64,000 bases of DNA from Casuarius casuarius (GCA_003342895.1 PTFA01000011.1:6529045-6593044), one strand, 5' to 3'. Positions 1-14,578 are shown, numbered from the stretch's first letter. Translations and numbers: made by a program. Notes: a model not told the origin generated them from the sequence alone.

Positions 1-2517
1 AGCATGGGAAAAAGTGTGAGCCACCAGGTTTCAGTGACAACAAAATTCCACTTCAATAGTTAAGAAAATTAATGTGGTCTGAAAAATATAGTAAAAAAAC
101 AGCAATGTCACAGACTGGATTTGCATTTGATATGCAGCTTGCAATGCCAGATCATCCTTTAGTTTTCCTATAAAAGAAAAATGTAGACATGATTAAGAAT
201 ATTCATGGTATCAGCATTAATATAAGAGTAAGTTAAGTGGTTCTGGATCAGGAAATGAGATTATAGTGAACTCAGTGTGATTTCATTGAGGTAAAAGAAA
301 TTTAAATTCTTGATAATTATTCATAAGAAGAATAGGTACTATGTTAGCATTCTGTTTCCCTGGAGGTGAAAAAGCCTTGACAGGGCTGTTTCTCTCATTA
401 AAAAGCTGACATGACTTTGTCCTCTAGGATTTGCTGGCTTCACTAGAAAATTTGCAGTCATCTGACACNCACGTTCTTCTATTCCTAACGGATGAACAAG
501 TCTAATTTAGTATATACATATACAATTAAGTCTGTCCATGACTCTGTTGGAGCAGAAGGTTGCTAAACTGTTTTTAAAACAGATTTAAATTAGAACTGTT
601 GGGCATAAGGCCTTATAATTCAAGTTACCTATTACTAAAGGGAAATGTTAAACTAGCCAGTCAGTTTGGAAAAGGGAGTTAAGTTACAGGATTATCACAC
701 ACCTTGGGCCAGATTTGGATACACTCAAATTGTACCAGGTCCCTTTATTATTGAACGGGTTATAAATTATTTGATGAAGCTATTGCAAATTAGACTCTAT
801 CTAGACTTGACAGTTAAAAATATTTCTAATTATTTAATTCAGTTTTACACCTCTTTCCAATGAAATAAGACTTGTATTGAACTTAAAAACTGAGGTGTTA
901 AAATATTGAGCAGATCTGTACATAGACCTATGGACAGCTACTACTGTATTTAATATTAATTAAATTGGAGTGGTGATGAGTAAGATGTATGGTACAGTTT
1001 AAAAATAATTACCAGAACATTTGATCTTAATTCATATCTATGCACAAAATTCTTTCAACCTGAAACTGTGTGTTAAAAGCCAATATTAGTGTAAATAAGA
1101 AATCCAGTAATTTTCTTGCCAGTTTGCATGTCCGTGCTCCCAAATATGACCCACTGCTCAGAGCAATTTCTTTGGAAGATGCTGTTTGTAATACAGCACA
1201 AAAAATGCTTCTGAGATGATTTTTATCTACTCTAAACAAATGAACAGACAAATGAAGGAAAAGAAATCCCAAGCATTTTGACATAAAGTTAGGGAAAAAA
1301 TTAAAGACAAGATGTAATTAGAAGGTTTGACCTTTTGCAAATTGTGGATAGTTTCCAAGTGCGTAACTTTTATAAAGTCTTATACAGTCAGCTTCAGTTA
1401 CAATTTTCCAGTTTTATTAGTCATCTACCAAAATCCCANGGGCACGGTAAAGCAGGTATTTTTGGCAGCTGAGGTATAGGCCTGCAGACTTTCACAGTGG
1501 CTAGTCTTTGCACTTCTTCATCTGTGTCCCCAGGCTGTCCTGCCATTCACTCTCACCTGTACAGAATTCTCAAGGAAAGGCACAAAGCTGGAAACAGGAG
1601 AAAGAGAAATTGGTATTTGTTAGATGTTGTTAAATTTGACTCTCATTTCCACTAGCTATCTTCGAACTTAGATATAGCGCAGAGTGAATTTTGTTGTCAG
1701 AGTTTAGGGCTGACAGCCTGAACTGAATGCAGACTGAAATTTTAATTCCACAGAGACACAGTAAATGGAACATTGCATATTTCCAGCTTATATAATTACA
1801 TAACCAAGTCTTTGAGAGGGTTATAATCTCCCTAAACACTAATGCTTACATCTAAGGTTTAAGGTACCATAGAATTTGGGGGTGGCAAACAATTCCAGAA
1901 GCTGTAGGGAAGCAAAACATACACTTTTTAAGTTGTTCAAGGACTCTTGTTACTTTTATTTTGCTTTTTCCTCTCCATTTACCTGCCTCTTCTCTTTTGT
2001 GTTAACGTCATTTGGCAATTTGTGGAAAACTGTGACTTTAAGCATTAACTCCTGACCTTCTGACCATCTCTTCTTCCTCATCTGTCTTCTGTTTTCATTA
2101 TCTATCCCCATTTCTGCTTTAATTTTAAAGACATTTTACTAGGTTATTCTACTAGTACTAACAATGCTTACGACAATGTGTTACTTTGAGTATCATTCAT
2201 GAATAATGCAAGTGGTTTTCTCTAGTGAACGGCTAAAGGTACAANCCAGTTCTTGTAAGTAATTGGTTATTTTTCTCATTGGTGTCACTGTTCACTGGAT
2301 GAGTCTCTGAGTTTGGTTAAGTCCACTACTGGCAGACATCAAAATGATGCAGTGGACTTCAGGGACAAAAGGATGCAAGAAGGAAACAGGGTTTCTTCTT
2401 CACCTTTTTGTATTTCTTTCAATGCCTCCCTAAATGCAGAAGAAGTCGGACTGGATCAGATTTCCAGTGTTCCCTTCCAGTGATTTCACCACAATAGGAC
2501 ATTGCCTTTCATAACCT

Positions 2518-2545
2518 GAAGCTTCCTTTTTATGAAGGAAGCTTC
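2518..2545. repeat. Perfect 11-bp inverted repeat
   Basis: The arm gaagcttcctt (2518-2528) is matched exactly by its reverse complement aaggaagcttc (2535-2545), separated by a 6-base loop. There is no T-run or gene context to suggest a terminator. It is probably fortuitous or a remnant of a mobile element. Confidence 0.75.
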
Positions 2546-5500
2546 CTATCCCATTGAGAAGCTGGAAGATAAATATATTATCTGAAAATGTGTATTTCAG
2601 GTCACACTTAAACCTAGTCCCTAACAGAAGTACTCATTTTACTGTTTCTACACTATGAATGATTTTCATATCTTCCTTGGAAATTTTGTTTTGTTTTCTT
2701 GGGATCCAAGAGGTCATGGTGCATGGATTTCCCAACAAGTTTTACTCAGAAATTTCTAAGTCATATAGCCATCTTCACTCCTAGATGCCATGTAAACATC
2801 CTTTTAAACATATGTTAGACAGGAAGCCTATTTTATTGTAGTTTGAGAAAGCAGATAAAAAAAACCTTTTGTTAAATACCATTCTCAATAGAATAAGCTT
2901 CACTAAGAAGTATTCTTGTTAAAGTTAATATATGTTCTGATATATTGTTCCTTCAGATATGTTTCTGTTTCAGTGGCATAATTCCTGTTTCCAGCATCTG
3001 AATCTTCTCACTCTACCCAAGCTTGGAGGCAGAAATATTAATCCTGATGTTGGGATGTCCATTTAGCATAGAATTCCATGAGCATACATAACCCCAATTT
3101 GAATAATCACAACTCCTTCTGGGTAGTAGTACTCAAACTTCTATTCCATGGGAAGCTGCAGCATCTTAAAAACATTTGTTCTGATTCACCATAAACCAAG
3201 AGTTCATGATATTTCTGTCAGAAAGAAAATTCTGAAGAGGCTGAGAAAATTTCAGTCTTCTTATCTGATGTACTGAAACGGAATAGGATATCCCAGTTCT
3301 CCATTTCACTCTAGTACCTCCAGGATTTTGCAGTTTCCCAGAAACAGAACAGTCCTCCATTATGGAATAGGAGAACGGAGTATGTTGAAGCCTAAGTTTN
3401 CAGGAATCATTTGTACTCTGCTGATTTTCACCATTTCGGAGATCTGATTCAAATGGTACTGCAGAAAAATTTTAAGTAACAAAAGATAGTTTAAGTCTGT
3501 AATTCCTACTGAATTTAATGGTTGAAAGTTTACTGTACTTTGAAAATTTATTTGTAATGCTTTGACATTGCTGAGCATGAACTTCTCTTTAGGGCAGCAA
3601 AAAAAACCCACCACAAGGACAACGCTCATCCAGGCAGACTTTCCCTGTCAAGGGAAAGATTGATCTCTATATACCGGTTATGACTTGGGCCATTAACATA
3701 ATTAGGTCATTAATGTAAAAGCAAACAGTTAACTTTGTTCATGAAACAGCTATATTCCTGCCAAAGCAGGAGCAAGTCTTCTGAGATAGCACCTAGGCCT
3801 AATTCCTAGTCACAGGTTGTGCACAAGGATGTAATCCTCCTGACCAGCAGACTTCCCCTGGAATGCTTCTCCAGTCTGGAGACCAGGTCAGGCCTTTGAG
3901 GAGACTCAGCAGATGGGAGAAGGAAGGCAGTGCTGTGGAAGGCCTTTAGAAAAGCATCTGGATAGGAAATGGGAGTAGATAAATATCTGGAAAATACTTT
4001 GTCCACGCTGTTCACTTCATTTGCTGNTCTTTTGAAAAGTACATAGCCATAACTGTCAGCCAGAGATCAAGCTATGTATACCATAATGTGGATTTGTAAT
4101 ATTTATAAGGTCTGAAAAAATACAGAACACTGACCTTTGCTATTGCTGGATTTGGTTGTTAGGTCTTCTTTGGAAAATATAAATACATATTAGAGAATAT
4201 GAAAATTATCTTTTGCATTGACAGACGTCAGCTAATGGTTAGAAAATTCAAGGAGGCAAGTGAGTAGCCATAAGCTTTCTGAAAATTCCTCTTTTACTGT
4301 AAAAAATATAATAAGAAAATTGTTAGGTAATGAATTCAGTGTTTTCATAGCAACAACTAAAAGATTTTTTTCACTTTCCTATCAGAATTTGCAGCCTTAT
4401 ATATGTATTTCAAGAGAAGTGAAGCTTTTGTGCAGTAGCACAGAGGCCAAACTGGTACTTAAATCCATGGCTATGTTTTCATGGGGGCTCTGATGTCAAA
4501 CTTCAAACAGGTCTGAATAAGAGAATCAATTAAAGCAAGTTAGAACACAATAATTTAGAAGATGATCTCACTTTTTTAATATTTTTTTTAATAAAACTTA
4601 CCCTTTTGATGTCTTTCCAAACTAGACCTCAGAGGCCTCTAATAGAAGAAGAATCATGTTCTCCTCATTAACATTCATTAAGCACCAGTTATTAAAAAGC
4701 CTAGTTTGCTAATAATACCTGGCAATTGAACATACTGGTACAAAATCTTGCATTTATGAAGTTCCGGTGTAGCAGACTCAGATTCCTTGATCAGTGTATT
4801 CCCTCAGTGTTTTTTTAGAGATTTCTAGAGGAATAGCATCAATTATTTCTGTACAGTATCCTTATACCTCATTTTCCTCAATACAAAAAGATGGGACTAG
4901 ATTCTGAAAGATGCACCATTTTCATTAAATACTGAGAGTGCTCCACCTCTTGCAAGATGGAATATATGTGCCACATCTTTGAACTATGGTGTTCATATCT
5001 TCCAGTACTCTGAATGTAATCTATGAAGTTGAAAGCTATTGAATCACACAGCGAATTTGCAAGATATTCCTAGGCTTCAGCATTGACCAAAGTGAATTAC
5101 CATGGAGTTTCTACTAAATACGTCACCTGATAGATGGAAAGAAGGACAATTAGCACAAAGAATAGTATCTTCTACCACCAATTTGTGCTGTTGCAAGGTT
5201 ACTCTGCTATACTGGCATTACATGAGGGCTAGAGCATTCCTATTTGTTTTTTTTTTTTTCTTGTAACACAGTTATCGGAGAGAGAATGGTAAATCCAGTT
5301 TCATCTTGTTCCTGACAGCCCTGATCATCCTCCATCTCTGTGTGTTTGTCCAGACCTCCAAGCTTCTGACTCATAATGCTTCATGATAATGTTTCATGCA
5401 TTAGGAAAGACGTTTTCTAGAGCACTTCCTGTGTTTAGTGCTGCCCTTCCCTATAAAACTGTGCCACCCATTTCTTTGTGTCCTGAAGGACACTGTATAC

Positions 5501-6379
5501 CTGGTTCAGCTCCCAAAGTCTACAAAGTCCTTCGTGTGACTTTAACAGGAGTTGAGTAAAGTATCTACAGATGATGATGCATGTATTGTATAACAACTGT
5601 GTCAGCTAATTTAGGTTGTCGTCTGTCCCTCATAAACTGCCCCATATGGCTGTGTCCTTTGCAGTGGTGGAATGGGTAATGTGATGCACTCAGGAGCTTG
5701 GTTTCAGGAGCATAGCAAAAAAGGTATTGGGAACAATTTGTTAGAGTATTTGCCATTAATAGGGCTCTCTGGCTGTGAAGTGGCAATTTCAATCATTTTG
5801 GAAATTAGATGTAACATTTGAAATGGGGGAAAAAAGTATCATTTATAAAAATGCAGAAATGTAGGGAGAAAAAAGATCTATTTCCAGAAATGTTTTCAGC
5901 ATACTGAGTCTATTGGAATCTTTCAACCATAACATGTTATCCATTTAATAATCATACCTGGTTATACCAACTTCTCGTATAATAGTGACTATGATTTTTC
6001 AAACTATTAAAATGATGCATTTTATGGCTTTCGTAGCTGACTGATTATAAATGAAGTATATTCATGTTAAGGAGTTTTTGAATATCCGTCACTATAGAAG
6101 TCTTCAAAATAGATTGTCAGGTAAATGAAAGCATATCACCAAGGAGAAATTTCTCTTTCAGTGAGTGGGCATTCCAGAGGTATGCTGAGGAAGGGGTTGT
6201 TCTCAGAGTGACTTTTCTTATATGTTCTTTAAGTTAGATTATATTTGGAGACAACTGTCCAAGCGTTCTGGTAATACAGAGATAATGACCATGTACAAAG
6301 ATCTCCAGGCAGTCCATAGTGGAGACAGATATAGTACTTTGTATCTAGTTCAGTGGAAGAAAAAGAACACATATGCATC

Positions 6380-6525
6380 TCTATCTCTGTTTACCCATAT
6401 ATATATGTTCTCACATATAATTTTACATAGAAGGTAAATATACATATAATATATATACACATATATATGCATTTATATATAAACAAGGTGTATGTGTGTG
6501 CATATGTGTGTGTACAGAGGGAGAG
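6380..6525. repeat. Mixed TA/CA/TG microsatellite-like tract
   Basis: This is simple-sequence DNA made of alternating pyrimidine and purine steps: blocks of TATA and ACATATA on the left pass into TGTGTG and GTATG on the right. No unit is cleanly iterated for long, so it is a degenerate microsatellite cluster. Confidence 0.75.
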
Positions 6526-7036
6526 ACCTTGTATATGTACATATGCCTCCTCTATATTTGAAGTACCATTTTCCTTAATATGAAACTTACCACATTATGT
6601 ATGTATAGTCAAATGAATACATATAACATGTCTAAACTAACATAATAGTATATTCCTATTTTATCAATATATTAACGTCCACAGACTTTTATAGGAAAAA
6701 TATTATCTATTTATATGAACATATTTTTTCAGCAGAGAGACAATAAAAATTTTTAACACTGAAAACCAAGATTTTTTTAAACAATTTTAAGTTAATTTGT
6801 GTGTGTATTTGATATTTCTTTGGGCAATGAAGGACTAGCATGTACAGAACTATTTTTATGGAACTTAGGAGTGATTTTCCTAAAGAATGGAAATACTTTA
6901 AATTAGAAACAGCCTTTCAGTAATGGCAAGTTGTTTGATTGTTATGCTGTGCTTCTTAATGTAGAACTTCTGCTGTAAAAGGTTAATTAGTTGGGAAATG
7001 AAATACAGAAAACTATCATGAATGAGATGGTATTAA

Positions 7037-7072
7037 GTCTCTCTCTCTCCGTCTGTCTCTCTGTCTTTTTCT
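7037..7072 (+). repeat. CT-rich microsatellite
   Basis: A pyrimidine tract dominated by CT dinucleotides, interrupted by two G residues and ending in a T-run followed by CTAG. It could mimic a polypyrimidine tract of a splice acceptor, but no open frame or exon-like sequence follows. Confidence 0.8.
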
Positions 7073-9005
7073 AGAATATAGACTCAAAAAGGGCAAAGGT
7101 GCCCGTGTAATTGGACATTCCTTAGTGAATTGCACTGTCTTGATTCATACACAGTAGGAAGTAAATGGATTTCATTTCCCTATATAGAATATTACAAGCC
7201 TCAGTGGGTCTTTGGCTTATCTTTTTTTTTACAGCACGGTACAATTGCTCTCCAGTNAAACTTTTCTAAAGTTGTCTGGTATGAGTGTGTGGGTGTAAAT
7301 CAGAGACTTTTCTGGCTCATCTTCAGTAGACTTTACTGAGAGAGAGTCCTTCTTCCCTCCACAAACTCTATCGTATGGGAACTGATCAGACGAAAGCAGG
7401 TAATTCGGTTTAGCACATCTAGCTTGATACTGTATCAATGCCATGTAGTCCTAGAAAATTTGATCTATAGCCCTTTTCTGTACATGTTCTGTGTAAAGCA
7501 ATGTTTCGTCACCTCAGCCCATTGCCATATGCCACTAACATGGAACAAATCTCTATTAAATGTAATGAAAATGATGAAATTATGAAAAGAGGCACAGCAC
7601 AATGCACTTATGTAACAGCAATAAAAGTTAGGTTGAAGTGGCCAGAGCCAATGCCTGGTCAAAATTCTAATCAATAACTATATCTTTGCATGTATAGGTA
7701 TCTATATTTACATAGACACATGCATATATAAAACAGGTGCACACACATGTACATGTGCTCGTGCACACAAAAACACACACAAAAACATCTATTGCATATT
7801 TAGTTTTCAGTCTCAAAATATCTTGCCTTCATCTTCCCTTCATATCCAATTTTTTTTCATTTCTTTCCAGACTTCTCTAGTTCGTGCCCCCTGTCATCAG
7901 TATTCACTGACTGAAACAGGGTGTTAAACAAGAAGAAACTGTGAATTTTAGGTAAAGATTAGGCAATCTGACAGTTTTGAACTCTTACGCGTGTGTATTC
8001 TTAATAGTCTAAACCTTCATTCCAAGTGTTATTTTCATCCAGCAGAGGAGCAGAAATAGGGCTATATTTAATCACAATTCAGCTTGAATTTTGAAAATTG
8101 AATGTTCATAATTAAAGCTTCTAAACAATTTACAGAGCTGGTATTAATTATAGGAATTAATTTGTGAATTTCTTTTATAAAAATAACTTTGGCAAATTNT
8201 AACTTGCTCCCGAAAAGCTTAAGAATTGAATTTAAAGCAAGTTCTGTTCAATGCCTCCAACCCTTTGGTTTCTTCAGAGTATATATTGCAGCTAAATTTT
8301 GATAGTAGCAGGATCATTTTTAGTTCAACACACATTTATATTCCCTACTTACATATATTAGTTAGGCGAGATGGGCAGAAGTACTAAGGCATTTCTTATC
8401 ATCATCTCTTTGGCAATGATGATGTATTTGGAGCTAAGCGAAACTTCAGTCTAATAACACTCTTGGAAAAGGGGCTTTTTGCTTCATGTACTTGCTTTTT
8501 AGGAATCTAAGCAGAAATGTATAGTGCAATGAAATGCTGAAGTCAGCAGCATGCACATATTTTGTGAGGAACATCTTGGACTAGTAAAGGCACAAGATAC
8601 TCCTTATACTTTAGGATACGTCCTTAGAAAACACTAACCAGTAATCCCAAAAATATATTAGAAACCCATCCCATGAAGGAAATATAAGCCCTAATTTGAC
8701 ATTATTTCTTTTTTATCTTTTAAAGAAGAACTTTCAAACTGGAATATAATAAATTTGCAAAATTAGAGCAGACTCATTCAAATTGTCTACTGTGTAATTT
8801 TGATGTGTGTGTGTACAGGAAAGCAGGAAACGTTCTTGCACTTGTTATCAAGTGAGACAAGGTTAATTAGTGAGTAGAATAGCTTCAGCATTTATTTCAC
8901 TCCATTATATTTTAGCACCTGTTCTTTTTACTTCCAATATGAGATTTTGAAGTTTTAAGGTAAGAAAGGAGAAACTCTTGTTTTTCACATTTTTAAGTCA
9001 CTAAT

Positions 9006-9030
9006 GAAACTATATTTAACATATAGTTTC
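9006..9030. repeat. Perfect 10-bp inverted repeat
   Basis: The arm gaaactatat (9006-9015) is followed by a 5-base spacer and its exact reverse complement atatagtttc (9021-9030). It stands alone in AT-rich DNA, with no associated gene or target-site duplication. Confidence 0.7.
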
Positions 9031-9545
9031 CTTTAGGTTTATTGCCTATTTAGACCTATATTTTCAGAATTGCACAAAAATAGATTTTGCATAAGCAACT
9101 TTGTAATCTAAATCTTGTCAGAAAATTTGAATCTAATACACTGAATCTGCCAGAATCACTGTAGTGAACACTTCAGTAAATGTAACTCTTCCTCACAACA
9201 CCTTATTAGTCGTACACATAAGACTGTGTTAGTCTTAAGCTGCAAACTTTATCCCATTTCTGGCATCATTTCTGTGTATAACTACACTCCAGTAATTTCA
9301 TTTATCACTATCCCTACTACCATTGCATAGATCAAAAATAAATAAAAATGAAAAAAATAATTGTTCAGGAACAATTCTGTACTGGCTTGTTTCTAATTCC
9401 ATCTTTGTCCCAGCTTATTTTTAGCACAATTTGGAGGTAATTGGACCCTTTCATCATTTCCCTTGCTGAACTAACTGCCAATGAGCTAATATCAGGTTAT
9501 TGTTTTAAATCATAATTAAAATGAGCAGCCCTGGACTTTGTCTTC

Positions 9546-9604
9546 AGAAATCTTGAGTCATCAACAGTAATGAAGAGAAATCTTGAGTCACCAAGTAAAT
9601 GAAG
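9546..9604. repeat. Two-copy tandem duplication, period about 30 bp
   Basis: A 30-base unit (9546-9575) containing aaatcttgagtca is followed immediately by a second copy (9576-9604) with one substitution and a small indel. Its length and position suggest replication slippage, not a functional array. Confidence 0.8.
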
Positions 9605-10927
9605 TTCCCTCTATATAAATCATGAATGTATCTATCCATATACGTAACAGTTAAATTTAGTAAAGGAAAAAAAGTAGATTGTATGAGGATAGGGTCCCAG
9701 CAAATCTTGGGATTAAACAAATCTTCTACCTTTGTACATTTGGTAATTAAAAATTACAACTTTCATTTTTAAAAATGTTTGTAACTTCCTTTCCAAAACT
9801 AGATCTTCATGATATAAAATGTTCATGAGTCTTGTGCTTTACCTGGTTTTCTATAATAGTGAAAAAATAAACCAATGCATTTAGACTCTGAAAATTTTGG
9901 AAATTATGATTTATAACAGAAGTTATGTCTCCTGGAAGGGAAATTATCTAAAATATAAAATAGCAAAAAGGAGTTGTGTTCTTCTGGCGAGCTTTACCAC
10001 CATTGGAAAGGACTATTCTTTTAAAGTAACATGATATTCAATAGATGTAGGGTTCTAGCCCTCTTTATGGATAATGAATATATTTTAACAGAAAAAATTA
10101 TTATATAAATATGTAGAAATCACCTTTGTTAACTAGAGAACTACACTATTTCTTTATTAATGCTTTGTGGTCTAAAGGGCCACAGAAGAACAGCTAGCCN
10201 AAACTTTTGCAGTCACCTGCTGTTAATTAATAAAATCCAGTCCTTAAGGAGAGTTTACAGAGGTTTTTTTGTGTGTGTGTGAATCATGGCCCTGGATAAA
10301 CTCTTATGGAGTGGAGGCAGGCTACAGTTCTCAACAGGATTGTTACACATACGCTTTGCCCCTCCAAGGGACTTGGGTAACGAACACATTAAAACAAGGA
10401 ATCACCATTGTTTGACTGCTTAAGTAACTTAATAATATAATAAGAATTGCAAGGTGGTTCGTTACCATCTCCTTTCCTCCAATCTTAAAAATCAATGAGA
10501 TTTTGAGATTTCCAATTCTATTCTACTTTGATTTAGTTTAAAGGAATAAATAAGGTCCTGATTCTTATGTAAGGAATGAAAGGACTAGATAAATGTAAAT
10601 ACCATTTACTGTTGCTTTGGGGGTCCTGTTTTTTGCTGCAGCAGCATAATGTGACCTGATCATTCTGCTTTTGTACAGGAAAAGAAAATGAAAATCCTTG
10701 TATATAATATTCATGTACTTCCCATTTTCTATACATGCAAATTTGGGGACCCAAATGCAGAATTTTTTAAAAAATAAAAATCACCCCATCACTCTTTTTG
10801 TTGTGATTTGAATAGTCAGTATTTCAAAATGTAAAGTGAGTAACTCCGTAATATTCAGTGTCTATGTCTGTGAGTACATACATCCACAGTCTAGCTAATG
10901 CTAAATGCTGCCGTGTGTGTCCTTTTT

Positions 10928-11200
10928 CATAGAATCATAAAATAGTTTAGATTGAAAGGGATCTTGTGGTCATATAGTCTAACTTCTTGCATTAGAGATG
11001 TCCAGCTTCTCCTTTTTTTTCTAAAAAGAAGTCTCAGATGAAGGCTTGAGTTTATCATTATTTGCAGTGATTCAACAGTTGTCCTCCATGCATGGTAGGG
11101 CAGTCTTTCTGTCCAAAATCCAAAATAAGACTGCTTTATCTCAATTTGAAACCTCATTTGAAACCAGTCCTATTCCACAGACTTTTTAAAAAATAGATCT
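10928..11200 (-). mobile_element. Degraded CR1-type LINE 3' fragment
   Basis: Read on the + strand, the segment opens with tcatagaatcata, then a block resembling 'gattgaaagggatcttgtggtcatatagtctaa' split by substitutions. That is the reverse complement of a CR1 3' end: octamer tail, then the conserved block ending in 'GGAAGGGACCT' and 'TCTAGTCCAACC' in the reverse sense. Further right, the words ctcaatttgaaacc and gtcctattccacaga match the next part of the CR1 3' region in order. The element is therefore on the minus strand, heavily diverged, with several small deletions. The 76-codon frame inside it is a by-product. The right boundary is approximate. Confidence 0.7.
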
Positions 11201-14100
11201 AAAACAAGATGTATATGTGAAGGCCTGATTTAGATATTTTCAAATAAAAGAGATTTACTACAGACTGCTGAGGTGGTTAATCCAGTTATGCTGGGTTTTG
11301 CAGCTAAGCTTTTCTGTTCTTAGCAGTCTGATTTTCTTTTTCCAGTATGCACTTAATAAATATTACATGCACTATTCAAGAATTCAGATAAATGGTTTTT
11401 CTTGTAAAGAAAATAATTAAATAAAAATTAAAATGCAGAATTCCACCCTTCAGAGGATGCCCTTTGCATGCTGGGAGCAACAATGGTTCTATCTAAACAT
11501 TCCTCACAGCTTGATTCACTAAGGGCTGTTACCAGAATAGACCCAAAAGATTAAGTCAAAGCAGAAAAACACACCCAAACTCCATTCCACACATGGAATT
11601 ACTATAGAAAATCTTATTTTTCAACTGTTCTTTCACTCATTTCGTCTCTGCAGACAAGCATCAAGTGTGGAGTATAGAGATTATGGAGAGGCCTACCTGA
11701 AACTGCAAGGTCTAGGCAATAGATAGTAATGTGGTGTTAATTCAGTGTTCAGTGATTATTATTCTTAATATTTAAGCAGTACTGTTATTCCTCATCAGAG
11801 AAAAGAGAGATCAGTTGCAGCGTTGGCACTGATAGCTCATTTTGGTGCTATGGATGGCAATCATAATTACATATACTTTTTTCCATTCCATCTCCTAGAC
11901 AGTTCTGTCTTCCAGCTGCTCTATTCTAAGTTATTTCACATTTGCTCTTCTTCAGGCAGGTAAAAGCTAAACCCAAAGCTCTTTTTACAGCTCAGTGTCC
12001 ATAAGACAGAAATGCTTGGGGAACATTCATTTCCATGTTTTTGATGTTGTCACAATATATGTTACAGTAAGTAGCAGCACGCCGAAGCAATTCATACAGT
12101 CATGAAATAACATTAGCCATTCCTGTAGTTATTTTAACTATTCAGCCCAGGCTTCAAGACCTGGCCACCAGGTGTTTATGACCAGTATTTATGACGAATG
12201 TTGAACTCACAGAATTGAAAGACACTGTGAAAAATAGGAAAATGCTCAGAAGGACTTTAGATAAGGTCTGGAAAATTTACCTCGTTCTGAAAGGTTTCAG
12301 TAGTTTTTGTTTACTGAAGAAAAGGTAAAGAGAAGAGTTGATCATGATTTATAAGTATCTGTCATGGCATAAGATGGGGGCTGAATAAACAGGCAGACGA
12401 AGGAAAAAAAAGATCCCCAGCTGAAAACTGAAGCTGGGAAACAGTCAAACTGAGAATAATACTCAGCTCTTTATGAAGTGAAGATTATTATCCACTGAAG
12501 CAGATTACCAACGGAGTAATTCATTGGTAGTTTTGAAATTAAGATAGTATATCTGTTGAAAAGATATACTGTATATACCAAGTTATTGGACTCTGTATCT
12601 CTCACTGATGAGGGAAGAAGAACAATTCTTTCTCTGCAGGAATTGTTGAAGAAAGTCTCTGTCTTGCTTTATACTGGATGGTCACTCTTGGTTTTCAAAG
12701 CTTTGTGATGCTAACCACTTAAAATTAAGAGGATAAATATCAAAAGATTAAAGGAAGGCATAGATCACATACGTTTGCCTGGACAACCCCTTCATTTGTC
12801 ATATGAGAATGTCAGAATAACATCTATNGAAAGGGTTACAACCCACAGGCCTAGAATCTGTGACAGGAGAACAATACCATGAGAATAAAATGCATCAATC
12901 AGCTCAGTACATCTTTGTTCTTCAGTAATTTCTTTATGCATGGCCTTATTTAGTTTGCTTTCCTAAACAAATGTGTATATATATATATAAAATAATGAAA
13001 CATTTGAATGCTACCCACAACTTTTCTCAATAAAGTCCTAATTCTTACATTTTATATTTGTTCTGTATTTCATTATTATAGGGTACTTGTTTCATTATAT
13101 TGAATTATCTCTGTGCTGTAATGAAAACCATTAATTTTTAAAAATCAGCATGAGTCTAAACAAAAAGGAAAGAAAAAACATATCTTGCCACTCAAACTTG
13201 ATTGCTTTTTTGATAGACTTACAAAATTAGTGGATGAAGGATACGAGTAGATATATTTGCATTTTAGTAGAGAATGATCGTGCCTTTGAAAAACTTACAA
13301 AAAGGATCCATATTCATTTGAATATGACTGCTCTTACACAGAGGAAAAACTAGATGAAAGGCAACTTAACTAGAACAAAGGTAACTTAAGTGTGGGGTGA
13401 AGTGTAGATGGTTACTCAAAACATGAATTAAAATCCATTTTATTCAATTAGTTCTTCTCTGATCTGAAAGAAGGAGTAAATAGCACAGACGAATTCTCAA
13501 ATCATAGTCAGCTGAAAAGTAATTGCTATCCAGAAGCATTGGATCAATAAAAAGTCTGTCTTTTGCCGCAGTTTTGTGAATGGGTCGTCATGTTACTGTG
13601 ACATCCAAAACAGAATCCACTAAATGTGTTGTGACTCACCTATGGCTCCAAAGCAAAAACAGAGAAACTAAACTGAGCAAAGTATTAGCAGATGTGCTCA
13701 TTGCATGATTCTTCATCAAATCACTGAATGATTCCATATTTTCTGGCTTCAAATAAGTGACTCTACTACATATCTTTCTCCTCTTTTATGATGCTTTAAT
13801 GATTTACTACCAGAAATAGTCCAGTATGCTGTACACATGCTACTGCAAACTTCCATCTGAGGTTGGAGGGAACATGTTTGCATGTTGATGCTCTTGACAG
13901 GAGGGCTAAAATGACTTTCAGCCTCTCAAAGGAGGATTAGTTTGCACTCTGAGAATTCCTTAAGAATAAAATATCCTTTACTTATTCTGGTTACTGAGGG
14001 GGAATAAAGTCTCCAGTGTTATTTTCTTGCTTGAGTAAGGAATGTGGAGGTTGTGGCCATAGCTTTGAGAGAGTGAGATCTGAATTTGTTCACCTCATTC
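11201..14100. other. Noncoding stretch, nothing recognised
   Basis: AT-rich sequence with no open frame worth calling. A short TA microsatellite lies near 12.97 kb, and a 9-bp perfect inverted repeat (agtatatct / agatatact) at 12546-12570. I see no RNA gene or recognisable transposon here. Confidence 0.65.
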
Positions 14101-14578
14101 CTCACCTTCAAAGCAGATAAAGCTGGATAGTGGCAGCAATGGGCCATGGAGCAGAGCAAGCCTTGGCACTGCCCATGGCCATTTACACAGGAGCACAGAA
14201 AAGAGCGTGTTCTGCCCTAACAGTGTGGCTCCAGGGAGACCTTAATTGCCATCAGGGGTGATGGAGGAGGCTGTTGGAGGTCCTAAACTCTAAAGGAGGC
14301 TTTTTTCCTCAAAGTCCTCTAAGGTGGGCAGAAGTGATTAAATACCTTGTATTTTGGACTCATCCAACCTTCAGAATGTCATAACTGCAGTGCCTCTGTG
14401 GCCCAATAAATAAAGTTTTGCCATTAGTCATAGCAGGCTGTAGGCTTTGTAGTGACAGCCTTGGGCAGTCCTTGCGGGACAAAGAGCTGCCCAGGTGGCA
14501 CGGGCCTGGGGGACCATAGGGCAGCCTCACACCTTAGATGGGAGCAGTGAGGTGGGAGCAGGTGGAGGTGAGAAAGGG

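Larger units (their letters stand above)
1..10927. other. AT-rich noncoding stretch
   Basis: I see no supportable gene here. Open frames are short (under about 90 codons), occur on both strands, and show no recognisable domain. Their lengths fit chance in AT-rich DNA. The stretch contains a perfect hairpin near 2.5 kb, mixed TA/TG microsatellite sequence near 6.4 kb, a CT microsatellite near 7.05 kb, a CA-rich tract near 7.74 kb, a perfect inverted repeat near 9.0 kb and a short tandem duplication near 9.55 kb. If the minus-strand candidate exon at 38.73-38.77 kb is real, this could be intron or intergenic DNA; the sequence does not say which. Confidence 0.7.
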
